A DNA stretch of 64,000 nt from Mucilaginibacter gossypii (GTDB lineage Bacteria; Bacteroidota; Bacteroidia; Sphingobacteriales; Sphingobacteriaceae), in assembly GCF_900100945.1 (NCBI RefSeq), contig NZ_FNCG01000011.1, positions 1 to 64,000 of the forward strand, read 5' to 3'. The translations under genes were made by a program, and so were the position numbers. The notes under the pieces are model-generated. The model was not told the DNA's origin. It searched no databases and worked only from the letters and a program-made list of their open reading frames with translations. Within the stretch, counting starts at the first letter, position 1; each line of letters begins with the position of its first letter. Shown piece after piece: positions 7,074 to 16,287 of the stretch.

Positions 7074-8565
7074 CTTCAAAGTATTTTACTAAGATCTGGT
7101 TGTTTAGCTTGTTTACCTGCGCCGGTACCCGGGCCATATCCTTGGGGAAGTAAAGCATTTGCTCAAGACATTGTTTCGACATAAAGCGCAAGCCCGGCAG
7201 GTAATGATCTGGTACCTTATAAACAGGTTTGCTCATGGCCATGATATAGCCCCATTCGCCAAAAGATGGTACATAGTTGTGGTATGGTACTGTATGCAAA
7301 CCAACAGATTGCAGTGTTTTTTCAACCGTGTAGTATGATTTTGGAGCTATATATGGTGATGTAGACTGCACCACCATAATGCCATCGGGTTTAAGCAGGT
7401 GTTTAACAATAGCATAAAAAGTATTGGTGTACAGCTTGCCTACCGAGTAATTTGATGGATCCGGAAAGTCGATAATAATGGCATCATAAACTTTACGTTG
7501 CTCGCGGGCCCATGAAAAAGCATCAGCATTAATAACCGTAACCTTGGGTGAAAGAAATGAGCGGTTGTTCAGTTTCAACAACATTTCGTTGGTGCGGAAC
7601 AGTTTGGTCATTTCCTTATCCAAATCAACAAGGGTAACGGTTTGAATTTGTGGATATTTCAGGATCTCGCGTACCGCCAGTCCGTCGCCTCCGCCCATTA
7701 CCAGCACGTTTTTAGCATCAGGCAATGCCTGCAATACCGGGTGGATCAATGCTTCATGATACCGGTATTCATCAACCGAACTGAATTGCAGGTTGCCGTT
7801 GAGAAATAGCCGCAGATCGCGCCCTTTTTTGGTGATGATAATGCGCTGATATGGCGTGCTTTTTGAAAATATAATGGTGTCGCTGTACGTTAAACTTTCG
7901 GAAAAATTAGTGATGGTGTTGGCGTATATAAAGCCGGTTAATAACGCCACAAGGCTAATGATAGATGCGCTTTGCAGGTATTTAGCCCCTTTAATTTCAT
8001 GTTTAAAGTTGATGCAGGTAATCAGCGCTACCAGTACATTCAACATGCCAAATAAATAGGCGGTACGGACAATACCCAGGTAGGGGATAAGCAGCAACGG
8101 GAACACCAGTGATGCTATCAGCGCGCCAATATAATCGAAAGTGAAAACCTTTGATACGAGGTCCTTAAATTCAAACCTGTCTTTCAAAATCCGCATTAAC
8201 AGAGGGATTTCCAGGCCAACCAATATCCCGGTGATGGAGATAAGGCCATACAGGATGATGCGGAATGAACTTACACTTTCAAATACCAGGAAAAGGATTG
8301 ACGAGCTCGTACCGCCTACAAGGCCTACCAATATTTCAATGCGGATAAACCAGCCTAACAGGTTTTTATCAAAATATTTGGATATCCATGAGCCCAAACC
8401 CATCGAGAACAAATAAACACCAATAATGGTTGAAAATTGGGTAACCGAATCACCAAGAAGATAGCTGGCCAGTGTACCTGCTATCAACTCATAAATAAGG
8501 CCGCAGGTGGCAATTATAAAAACCGAAACGAGTAATAATACGGGGAGTTTTTTATTCATATCCAT
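7051..8565 (-). CDS. Membrane-anchored spermidine-synthase-like protein
   Basis: This is a 504-residue fusion. Seven hydrophobic segments occupy about residues 8-220, with an LVGLEIPLLMR motif between the fourth and fifth. A cytoplasmic Rossmann methyltransferase-fold domain of the spermidine synthase family follows (about 230-470), with VMGGGDGLAVREIL (nucleotide-binding glycines), VDLDKEM, a NADAF segment and IIIDFPDPSNYSVGKLYT, equivalent to the DSTDP...LYT catalytic loop of SpeE. Soluble spermidine synthase transfers an aminopropyl group from decarboxylated AdoMet to putrescine. Membrane-fused members with DUF4178 neighbours are widespread, and their products are not well defined. The gene starts at TAATG, sharing one base with the stop of the 59-residue peptide gene. 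Confidence 0.85.
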   Translation of the reverse strand: MDMNKKLPVLLLVSVFIIATCGLIYELIAGTLASYLLGDSVTQFSTIIGVYLFSMGLGSWISKYFDKNLLGWFIRIEILVGLVGGTSSSILFLVFESVSSFRIILYGLISITGILVGLEIPLLMRILKDRFEFKDLVSKVFTFDYIGALIASLVFPLLLIPYLGIVRTAYLFGMLNVLVALITCINFKHEIKGAKYLQSASIISLVALLTGFIYANTITNFSESLTYSDTIIFSKSTPYQRIIITKKGRDLRLFLNGNLQFSSVDEYRYHEALIHPVLQALPDAKNVLVMGGGDGLAVREILKYPQIQTVTLVDLDKEMTKLFRTNEMLLKLNNRSFLSPKVTVINADAFSWAREQRKVYDAIIIDFPDPSNYSVGKLYTNTFYAIVKHLLKPDGIMVVQSTSPYIAPKSYYTVEKTLQSVGLHTVPYHNYVPSFGEWGYIMAMSKPVYKVPDHYLPGLRFMSKQCLEQMLYFPKDMARVPAQVNKLNNQILVKYFEDEWSTVL

Positions 8566-8744
8566 TATTTGTGATAAAACCTAACCCCATACCCAGAGTG
8601 CGCTACCGTACCATGATATCCTGCATTACGTTCTACATCATTACTTTGCCAAAAGGCTATGCCATTAAATGCATCGAAAGTAAAATACACTACTATCAAT
8701 GATGCTATAACTATATATGCTATGTTTGATTTGATGAGTTTCAT
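8565..8744 (-). CDS. 59-residue single-pass membrane peptide in the SpeD operon
   Basis: This short gene is visible only by reading the gap between two larger genes. It encodes MKLIKSNIAYIVIASLIVVYF, then a short polar tail with repeated Gly, His and Tyr (NAGYHGTVAHSGYG). One transmembrane segment spans about residues 7-23. The ATG overlaps the upstream DUF4178 stop as ATGA (8741-8744), and its TAA overlaps the next ATG as TAATG (8563-8567). Both junctions are classic translational-coupling arrangements, which strongly supports a real gene. Function is unknown; it may be a membrane partner of the DUF4178 or SpeE-like protein. Confidence 0.8.
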   Translation of the reverse strand: MKLIKSNIAYIVIASLIVVYFTFDAFNGIAFWQSNDVERNAGYHGTVAHSGYGVRFYHK

Positions 8745-10225
8745 TCGTCGTCGTCTTTTTGATAAGGTGAAAAGTCGCTGTTCATCCAGCGGTTAACTTC
8801 AAATCTGCGTGCGCGGTACCAGCAATACAGCGGATAAAGGCACAGTATTAAAAATGTGATCAGAATATTTCTCCATAAAGTCACGCTTTCGGTAACCTTT
8901 ACATCAAGCGAATTGACCAAACTTGAACCCGAATAGGGATACATGTTTACATGGTATTTGCCCGGCGGGATCTCTGAAAGCAAAACCGTTTCATGTAAGC
9001 CGCCTTCGGACCAGCTTTCGCCGTCCTCAACACCGTGATAGTATTCAATGTCTTTGGTAAGGCTCCAGGTTTGATTGTCTTTTTCGCTTACCAGTTCAAT
9101 AGTTGTGGAAAGCCAGTTATTATCAACTTGCGATGATAGTTCTATTTCCAAAGGCACCGGGCCATCTTCTATTTTAAATGTTGGCGTTTTGAATGATTTA
9201 AATTCAAAGTTGCCTGCGCTGTCAGGCTTTACATTTGCACCGGCAGTGTCCCGGGCAAATGAGTCAATGGCTTTGGCGCTGTCCTGTAATATGTTACCTA
9301 TAGCGGTAGCTGTACTATCGGTTGTTTTATGATCTCCCGTAACCATAACACTTTTTCTTTTTGCAGTATCTGCAGGCCGGGGCCGTAAATCAAGCGAATA
9401 GCTATGTTCAAGTAAAACTGTTTCGGGCCGCAAGTATCCAACCCAAAGCTGTATCAATAAAAAAGCGATAATGGCAATGCCGCTTATCATCAAGGCGCCA
9501 TTCCAGCGTGCCCTGTGTTTGGACGCCTGGTTTGCCCCAATACCAACTTTTGAAGGAAAGTTACCCAATGGAATTTTAAAAGCAGCTGCGATCTCTCGCT
9601 CTTCAATGTATTCGCCAAGATACCAGTCCTCTTGTTGGGTACGCTGATTTTGCTCCCATGTTAGTAAAAATGGTGGCCTGATGTATTCACGCGCTTTGAT
9701 CCTTTCGTCGCGGATATCCCAGTCAAATTCTCCGATGAGCGAGTGAATTACGGGGCGGTAAGAGTTAAAAAGGTTAAACTCAAGCCCCTGGTATAAGGCT
9801 GTATTTTCGAGGCTCTTTTTTGATTTTTCAAGATCTGGAAAAAAGCTTTTGCCTGCAATTAGCGACCAGTGCCCATCAAATTCGGCCAAAAAAGCGTAGC
9901 CTTTGGCGTAATTGTAAAGCATGTATTCGCGCCATTGGTATTGGTTGTAGGCTGCTTCCTTCTTTTCGATATAGGCTATCACTTTATACTCCACATCGCG
10001 GAGCAGACCTTCGGTACCTATGGGCAAAACAGGTTTGTTTTGAATTGAAACAAGGCGGTCTTTAACGTAAGATTTGCCATCAGTGCCAAATAACAGATAG
10101 GAGTAGCATGAAGGGCAAGCCGCTGCCTCACAAGCAATATGATCATATAGTGTGATGGGCTTGTGGCAATTAGGGCAGGTAATCGAATCCGAAAAAGGAA
10201 ATGCTTTAGGGTTTAATGTGGCCAT
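8741..10225 (-). CDS. DUF4178 domain protein with N-terminal zinc ribbon and two membrane segments
   Basis: This 494-residue protein begins with a treble Cys pair pattern (CPNC near residue 18 and CPSC near residue 37) forming a probable zinc ribbon. A DUF4178 region follows (about 55-205), with the aromatic WREYMLYN and GYAFLAEFDGHWSLI segments typical of the family. Transmembrane helices lie at about 243-262 and 455-472, enclosing a non-cytoplasmic beta-rich domain with a Ser/Thr/Asp-rich linker. The biochemical role of DUF4178 is unknown. It repeatedly occurs with SpeD-like, spermidine-synthase-like and DUF350 genes. A single base separates it from the SpeD stop. Confidence 0.82.
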   Translation of the reverse strand: MATLNPKAFPFSDSITCPNCHKPITLYDHIACEAAACPSCYSYLLFGTDGKSYVKDRLVSIQNKPVLPIGTEGLLRDVEYKVIAYIEKKEAAYNQYQWREYMLYNYAKGYAFLAEFDGHWSLIAGKSFFPDLEKSKKSLENTALYQGLEFNLFNSYRPVIHSLIGEFDWDIRDERIKAREYIRPPFLLTWEQNQRTQQEDWYLGEYIEEREIAAAFKIPLGNFPSKVGIGANQASKHRARWNGALMISGIAIIAFLLIQLWVGYLRPETVLLEHSYSLDLRPRPADTAKRKSVMVTGDHKTTDSTATAIGNILQDSAKAIDSFARDTAGANVKPDSAGNFEFKSFKTPTFKIEDGPVPLEIELSSQVDNNWLSTTIELVSEKDNQTWSLTKDIEYYHGVEDGESWSEGGLHETVLLSEIPPGKYHVNMYPYSGSSLVNSLDVKVTESVTLWRNILITFLILCLYPLYCWYRARRFEVNRWMNSDFSPYQKDDDE

Positions 10226-10226
10226 G

Positions 10227-10580
10227 CTATCTCTTTATTTCGTTTTTCTGTAGTTCAACCCCTTCAAAAAATTCAAGCACGCTGCTGTATAAAGCACGGG
10301 TCTTGTCATCATTTTCGCGCTGGTAATTAGAAAGGAACACATCAAAGGTAGCTGTGCCATATTCGGGCCAGGTATGGATAGACATGTGCGACTCTGTAAG
10401 GCAAATAACCGCAGTAAAGCCGCCACCCTCAAAATCATGATAAACCTCACCAACCTTATTTAGCTGGAAGTGGGTAATAAGCTCATCGAATAATTGATGA
10501 CAATCTGCACTGGATAACAGTTGGCTATGTTTAGCAGATGTAAATTCAGATAAAATGTGAAGTCCAGGTTTGTAGGGCAT
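10227..10580 (-). CDS. speD: S-adenosylmethionine decarboxylase (SpeD/SpeH) homologue
   Basis: This 117-residue pyruvoyl-enzyme proenzyme is the expected length for the prokaryotic class 1B family. The self-cleavage motif TESHMSIHTWPEYG is intact: cleavage would fall between Glu63 and Ser64, and His69 is the processing histidine. The proton-donor Cys found 20 residues after the cleavage serine in characterised AdoMet decarboxylases (Cys83 in Thermotoga) is Ser84 here, in DVFLSN. Classical activity supplies decarboxylated AdoMet to spermidine synthase. Given the replacement, either a variant AdoMet decarboxylase or a neofunctionalised amino-acid decarboxylase is possible. It is the first gene of the operon; the start at 10580 is well supported. 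Confidence 0.85.
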   Translation of the reverse strand: MPYKPGLHILSEFTSAKHSQLLSSADCHQLFDELITHFQLNKVGEVYHDFEGGGFTAVICLTESHMSIHTWPEYGTATFDVFLSNYQRENDDKTRALYSSVLEFFEGVELQKNEIKR

Positions 10581-11019
10581 TAGTGTAAATAAATTCGGAA
10601 CTAAATATATGAAAATATTTATTGTACCTGTTTTTTGATTTTATTCCCCTGAAGCGGTTAATTGGGATGGGAAACATTAATTTAAATCAAAAAATGCGTT
10701 GTTTTATTATTGTTTATTTGACAATTAAAATTAATATTAAGTACAGGTAAAAGTCAGGCAGTTGGATTTTATGCTATTTGAAGGCGTTTTTTAGCTGTTG
10801 TATGTTTTAGTTGGATAAAACAATTTAGCATACCGTATTTTGTAAAGGCAAAAAAATATTTTAATTGTTTTTTGAACAATTAAAATAAAATGTCATATCT
10901 TAGATTTTAATTAGGGCAATGACTTTGCTTTAATGAAGACCAATAGCCAATTATATTAATTTAACTATACAAGAACTGTTTCACGGTTTTTGATCAAAGT
11001 AAATACAACCGATAAGGAG
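10581..11019. other. AT-rich divergent control region
   Basis: This gene-free region lies between the speD operon and the sigma factor and is very AT-rich. Two near-identical stretches, TTTGACAATTAAAATTA (10717-10733) and TTTGAACAATTAAAATAA (10871-10888), lie about 154 bases apart and could be paired regulator sites. No exact TAnnTTTG box was found. It must hold promoters for both divergent operons. Confidence 0.5.
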
Positions 11020-11613
11020 ATGCTGGACACCGAGATTAGGTACTTACTTAATGATATTGCTTTAAACAGCAGCAGGGCTTCCTTTAAAAGGCTGTACCTG
11101 GCTTATTATGGTAAATTATTTAACCTGGCAAAATCACTGGTAAAGCAGGATGAACTGGCCGAAGAAATCACCAACGATGTTTTCATGAACCTTTGGGGGC
11201 GCCGGGCTTCTATTGCGGAGATCAATAACCTTACTTATTACTGCTATACATCGGTTAAAAATAAGTCGCTTACCTGCCTATCCAAAAATCAGCTTAAAAG
11301 CGTAAATATTGATGATATAAACGTAGACGTTGCCGATTCGGGCGCTACAGGTGAAGACAAGCTGGTTTATGAAGATCTTACCAAACTCATCAATACTACT
11401 TTAAACAAACTTTCCGAACAATGCCGCCTGGTTTTTAAGCTGATAAAAGAGGACGGCTTGAAATATCGCGAAGTAGCCGACCTGCTCGATATCTCTATAA
11501 AAACGGTTGAATACCATATGGGCAACGCGTTGAAAACCCTTGCGCAAGGGTTAAAAGACACCGAAAAAGCGGCGATGCCTGCCAGCCCCGAAAAAATTTC
11601 AAAAAATATTTGA
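11020..11613 (+). CDS. ECF RNA polymerase sigma factor of the arabinan locus
   Basis: This is a sigma-70 family extracytoplasmic-function factor of about 197 residues. The frame is also open from a TTG at 10990. Region 2 is seen in SFKRLYLAYYGKLFNLAKSLVKQDELAEEITNDVFMNLW, and region 4 in LSEQCRLVFKLIKEDGLKYREVADLLDISIKTVEYHMGNALKTL with its helix-turn-helix. It matches the Bacteroidota FecI-like group that pairs with FecR anti-sigma factors. The FecR gene follows by 56 bases, then an STN-bearing SusC, so it is expected to drive this locus when the transporter signals substrate through FecR. Confidence 0.88.
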   Translation: MLDTEIRYLLNDIALNSSRASFKRLYLAYYGKLFNLAKSLVKQDELAEEITNDVFMNLWGRRASIAEINNLTYYCYTSVKNKSLTCLSKNQLKSVNIDDINVDVADSGATGEDKLVYEDLTKLINTTLNKLSEQCRLVFKLIKEDGLKYREVADLLDISIKTVEYHMGNALKTLAQGLKDTEKAAMPASPEKISKNI

Positions 11614-11669
11614 TCTGCCCACTGGGGTATCCTGATTATTTACAGTCTTTATATATAGAGCTGTAAATA

Positions 11670-12752
11670 ATGATCAACAACATCTGGATACTTATTGGTA
11701 AAAAGTTAAATGGTGAAGCTTCGCCCGAAGAGTTACTTGAACTTGAACAACTGTTGCAGCAACAGGAAGCCGCCGGTATGTACCCAATGGATGGACTGGA
11801 AGCGATCTGGAAAAATGATCAGCAAGCAAGCCAGGATGAAAAGCTGTTAAGCAAATGGGATGCTTTTGAAACCGAACTTGATGTCATTGAAGAAAAAGAG
11901 GCTGAACAAGCCGCTCAAATTATCTCAATCCAAAGCAAAAGAAAAAAAAACGGGATCATTAAACTGGGATCGTTATTAGCTGCCGCATGTTTGATGCTGG
12001 GCATATTTTGGTTTACCCGCAAAGAAACTATCACTACCGGGAAACCCAATGAAATAACTGCTCCTAAAAACGGCATCAGCAAAATTCAATTGCCCGATGG
12101 CAGTCGTGTTTGGCTTAATATGGGCAGCAAGCTTACTTATAATAATGATTTTGGCACCGAGGAAAGAAAAGTATCCCTGGTGGGTGAGGCTTTTTTTGAT
12201 GTTGTTAAAGATCCGCAGCACCCTTTTGTAGTTACTACCACAACTATCAGTATCAGGGTGTTAGGTACTAAATTCAATGTGCGTTCATATAATAATGATA
12301 AAACATCCGAAGCCGCACTCATTCGCGGTAAAATTGAACTTACCGTTTTAAAAAATCCCGAAAAAAAGATCATCCTTAACCCATCAGAAAAAATTACGGT
12401 GATCAACAACCAGGAACTGCAACTTAAAAGTAATACCCCAACATATAAGATAGCCGAAGAAACTCCGCTTATAGCACTGAGCCGCATTCACCAGGCCAAA
12501 AAGGATACCTTGCCGTCAGAAGCCTTATGGCTTGAAAATAAACTGGCCTTTGACGCTGAAGATTTTGAAAACATCGCCCAAAAAATGGAGCGCAGATATA
12601 ATGTGAACATCGTTTTTGAAAATGAAGATGTAAAAAAGCTGCGCTTTACGGGGAAATTTCAAAAAGAATCGATTAATAAGGCTTTATTGAGCCTGCAGAA
12701 AACGGCGGCGTTTCGTTATAAAATTGACACTAACCAAATTGTAATTTATTAA
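11670..12752 (+). CDS. FecR-family anti-sigma factor
   Basis: This is a 360-residue inner-membrane regulator. A cytoplasmic N-terminal part (about 1-90) binds the sigma factor. One transmembrane helix (LGSLLAAACLMLGIFWF, about 96-112) is followed by the periplasmic FecR domain (about 125-240; IQLPDGSRVWLNMGSKLTY, GEAFFDVVKD, VLGTKFNVRSY). The C-terminal DUF4974-type domain (about 285-360; FENIAQKMERRYNVNI and LRFTGKF) contacts the STN domain of the transporter. It sits between the ECF sigma gene and its SusC, the standard trans-envelope signalling order. Confidence 0.9.
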   Translation: MINNIWILIGKKLNGEASPEELLELEQLLQQQEAAGMYPMDGLEAIWKNDQQASQDEKLLSKWDAFETELDVIEEKEAEQAAQIISIQSKRKKNGIIKLGSLLAAACLMLGIFWFTRKETITTGKPNEITAPKNGISKIQLPDGSRVWLNMGSKLTYNNDFGTEERKVSLVGEAFFDVVKDPQHPFVVTTTTISIRVLGTKFNVRSYNNDKTSEAALIRGKIELTVLKNPEKKIILNPSEKITVINNQELQLKSNTPTYKIAEETPLIALSRIHQAKKDTLPSEALWLENKLAFDAEDFENIAQKMERRYNVNIVFENEDVKKLRFTGKFQKESINKALLSLQKTAAFRYKIDTNQIVIY

Positions 12753-12912
12753 TTAATAAACCTTTATGAAAGAGCCTATGCGTAAATAAGTATCAAATCT
12801 GAAACCATAAAAAATGGGAAGATGTTCCCGCATCCCCCCATTATAATGTGGTACAAGTTAACTACCAGTCCTTCTATAAACCAAATAGTTAAAATAACCT
12901 TAATGCTAAATT

Positions 12913-15900
12913 ATGAAAAAAAATGCACACCGCATTAACCCATTGCGGCTGAACCAATTTTTGAAAGTACTTCTTATGTTTAAATTTATCTGTATCCTGG
13001 TACTCGCCTCCTCGTTGCAGGCGTTTTCAAAGGGATATGGTCAGACCCGCATCAACGTTAATTTTCAAAACATGCCCCTGAAAAAGGCGTTAAAGGAAAT
13101 CGAAAAAAAGTCTGACTATCGCTTTTTGTATAACGACGATATGTTGTTGAAAAACGATATGCCCGCCAGTTTAAATACAAAAGATGCATCGCTTGAAGAG
13201 GTGATGAAAATTGTACTTAGCAATACCAACCTGAGTTATACGCTGGGTGATAATAACCTGGTTATACTTACAGAAAAGGGCAAGGCAATGGCCCCCGGTA
13301 CTGTGAGTGGTAAGGTAACCGATGATGAAGGCCTGCCTTTGCCTGGCGTTACTGTAAAAGTAAAAGGGACGAACGTAAGTGCACAAACCGACGTGCAGGG
13401 CCGTTATAATATAAAAATACCCGATGTTAACACGGAAGGTGTGGTGCTTGTATTTTCATTTGTTGGCTACACTTCACAGGAGGTGACAATAAGTGGCAAT
13501 TCGCTCATCAATATACAGTTGAAAGCAGCATCCAATTCTTTAAACGAGGTAATTGTGGTTGGATACGGCACACAGAAAAAGGAAAATCTTACAGGTTCGG
13601 TTGCTGTGGTGAACGTAAAGGACGCCAATAAACGTGTAACTCCCGATGTTGCAAGGGCCTTGCAGGGGCAGGTTGCGGGCGTACAGGTAAATGGTTCAGG
13701 TGTACCGGGCGAAGGCGTTTCTATCCGGATTCGTGGTGTGAGCTCGCTGATCAACAACAACCCGCTATATATCATTGATGGTGTACCAACTATGGAACCT
13801 TTCGATTTCCCTACAACTGATATCGAAAGCATGCAGGTAATTAAAGATGCGTCGGCAGGTGCCATTTATGGTTTCCGCGGTGCCAATGGTGTGGTTATCA
13901 TCACTACTAAAAAAGGCCGCAACGGCGCCATGAAGATCAACTACAATGGTTATGCAGGCTTCCAGAAAAATCCAAAAACACTGTCTGTTACTGACAGGGT
14001 AGGGTACCAAAAAATTGCCAATGCTGCCGAAACCAATGCTGGCTTATCATTGGCTCCGGGCAATGATCCGTCATCAAGCAAATTTATCAGCAACGTAAAT
14101 ACCGACTGGCAAAAATCGGGCTTCAGAACAGGCTACACCCAAAGCCATGACCTTGGCTTATCCGGCGGTAACGAAAACATGAGCTATAACGTCGCCTTTG
14201 ATTATTTTAACCAAACCGGCACAACCGTGTCTGGCCCTTCATATACGCGCTATAACCTGAGTGGTAATATCCAGGGTAAAAAAGGCATCGTGTCTTTCGG
14301 TACTAAGTTTGCCTATACCGAAGGCGATTATAACAATCTGGCATATCCACATTTACATGGTACAGGTAACCAGATAGTTGATCTTGTTACAGCTATCCCT
14401 ACCATGCCTATTTACGATCCTAACCGTGTTGGTGGTTATGGCGGTGTTGATCAAAATACCCAAAGGGCCATCTCTTTGAATATTATTGGTGTAAATAATT
14501 TGTTAAACAGCACGGGGCAACGCAATCGTATGCTGGCATCGGCATGGATGGAGATTGAGTTTATCAAAAACCTGAAATATCGTCTTAACGCAAGCTATGA
14601 CCGTAACGATTTCAAGAACACTTATTTCGACCCTATTTATGACCTGGGCTGGTTTTATCCCAACACAACGGCTTACTACAGCGATGCCCGTGGTAATTAC
14701 TATACCGCCCTTGTTGAAAATACGCTGAGCTACAAATTCAATATCAAAAAGCATAATGTAGAATTACTGGCAGGTACGGCTTATCAAAAAGATAAGAATG
14801 ATAACCTTACCGGTATAGCCTATAATCTGCCGCAGCCATACCTGTTTGCGTTTGATAATGTGAGTAACACTACCGATAAAACAGTATTTGGCAACAGCAA
14901 CGAGCGTAAATTTTACTCGCCAATATTTGGCCGCGTAAACTACAACTATGATGATCGTTACCTGCTAACCGCCAATTACAGGCGTGATGGTACATCGCAG
15001 TTGCCAGCGTATAACCGCTTTGGTAATTTTGCCGGCGTATCTGTTGGCTGGAATATCAATAAAGAAAAATTCCTGCACCTGCCCGAAGCTATTACCCAAT
15101 TAAAATTAAAGGCGGGATACGGTACATTGGGTAACGTAAACGCGCTTGCATTTTACCCATACCAGGCCGTTGTAAATGCCAATGCCAGTTATGTATTTGG
15201 TAATACATTGGCGCCTGGCGCAACCCAAACACAGGTATTTGACCAAACTAACAAATGGGAGCAAAAACGTACCAGCAACGTTGGTTTGGATTTGAGCCTT
15301 TTTCAGGATCGGTTAAGCTTTTCGTCGGAGTATTATGTTAACAAAATTATAGGCATTCTTTTACCTGTGCCAATCCCGGTTTCCGTAGGCGCTATTAACA
15401 CTCCACTGGTTAATGCTGCTTCTTTTACCAATAAAGGTATTGAGTTTACGGTCACTTATCGCAGCAGGGATAACGGTCCGTTCAATTACACCATCAGCGC
15501 AAACGCTTCAACGGTTAAAAATAAAGTATTATCCTTAGGCAATGGTGGTAACCCAATTTACGGTGCATACAGCAAAACAGCTGTTGGCGGTGAGGTAGGC
15601 GAGCTGTATGCATTTAAAACTGAAGGTATTTTCAAAGATGCAGCAGATGTAGCGGCTCATGCCACCCAAACAGGGGCAGCCCCGGGCGATGTTAAGTTTG
15701 TTGATACTGATCATAACGGCATCATCAACGATAACGACCGTGTTTACTTAGGCTCCGCTATACCAAAACTTTACTATGGCTTTAACTTCAGTGCTAATTA
15801 TAAAAGCTTTGATGCATCAGTATTTATACAAGGTAACTATGGCAGTAAAATAGCCAATGGGGTGTACCAGTCTTTAATGACAGGCCAATATACCAACGCC

Positions 15901-16257
15901 AGCACTGATGAATTAAATTACTGGACACCAACTAATACCAACACCAACGTGCCCCGCCCTATCATAGGTGATCCTAATGCCAATAACCGCAATTCGGACA
16001 GGTTTATTCAGAGCGGCTCTTACGCCCGCCTGCAAACCGCGCAATTGGGTTATACGCTCCCAACAAGTTTGCTGAACCGTACACATGTGATCAGGAGCTT
16101 GCGGGTTTACCTGTCTGGACAAAATCTGTACACCATCACTAAATACAAGGGCTTCGACCCGGATTTTATTAACGATGGTACCATTAACCGCGGTTTTGAT
16201 TACGGTTCGTTCCCTAATCCGCGCACTTTACTGGTAGGCTTACAATTAGGATTATAA
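12913..16257 (+). CDS. SusC/RagA TonB-linked outer-membrane transporter with STN signalling domain
   Basis: This 1114-residue protein has an N-terminal signal segment, then an STN domain (about 48-125; NMPLKKALKEIEKKSDYRFLY), a CarboxypepD_reg-like beta-sandwich (about 132-205; GLPLPGVTVKVKG), the TonB box/plug region (NEVIVVGYGTQKKENLTGSV; plug about 215-340) and a 22-strand beta-barrel to the C-terminus. The STN domain fits transcriptional signalling to the FecR protein encoded just upstream. With the SusD partner 30 bases downstream it should import arabino-oligosaccharides. It ends in the typical aromatic/hydrophobic barrel C-terminus (LLVGLQLGL). Confidence 0.93.
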   Translation: MKKNAHRINPLRLNQFLKVLLMFKFICILVLASSLQAFSKGYGQTRINVNFQNMPLKKALKEIEKKSDYRFLYNDDMLLKNDMPASLNTKDASLEEVMKIVLSNTNLSYTLGDNNLVILTEKGKAMAPGTVSGKVTDDEGLPLPGVTVKVKGTNVSAQTDVQGRYNIKIPDVNTEGVVLVFSFVGYTSQEVTISGNSLINIQLKAASNSLNEVIVVGYGTQKKENLTGSVAVVNVKDANKRVTPDVARALQGQVAGVQVNGSGVPGEGVSIRIRGVSSLINNNPLYIIDGVPTMEPFDFPTTDIESMQVIKDASAGAIYGFRGANGVVIITTKKGRNGAMKINYNGYAGFQKNPKTLSVTDRVGYQKIANAAETNAGLSLAPGNDPSSSKFISNVNTDWQKSGFRTGYTQSHDLGLSGGNENMSYNVAFDYFNQTGTTVSGPSYTRYNLSGNIQGKKGIVSFGTKFAYTEGDYNNLAYPHLHGTGNQIVDLVTAIPTMPIYDPNRVGGYGGVDQNTQRAISLNIIGVNNLLNSTGQRNRMLASAWMEIEFIKNLKYRLNASYDRNDFKNTYFDPIYDLGWFYPNTTAYYSDARGNYYTALVENTLSYKFNIKKHNVELLAGTAYQKDKNDNLTGIAYNLPQPYLFAFDNVSNTTDKTVFGNSNERKFYSPIFGRVNYNYDDRYLLTANYRRDGTSQLPAYNRFGNFAGVSVGWNINKEKFLHLPEAITQLKLKAGYGTLGNVNALAFYPYQAVVNANASYVFGNTLAPGATQTQVFDQTNKWEQKRTSNVGLDLSLFQDRLSFSSEYYVNKIIGILLPVPIPVSVGAINTPLVNAASFTNKGIEFTVTYRSRDNGPFNYTISANASTVKNKVLSLGNGGNPIYGAYSKTAVGGEVGELYAFKTEGIFKDAADVAAHATQTGAAPGDVKFVDTDHNGIINDNDRVYLGSAIPKLYYGFNFSANYKSFDASVFIQGNYGSKIANGVYQSLMTGQYTNASTDELNYWTPTNTNTNVPRPIIGDPNANNRNSDRFIQSGSYARLQTAQLGYTLPTSLLNRTHVIRSLRVYLSGQNLYTITKYKGFDPDFINDGTINRGFDYGSFPNPRTLLVGLQLGL

Positions 16258-16287
16258 AAACTGATTAACGATTTAACATTATTTATA

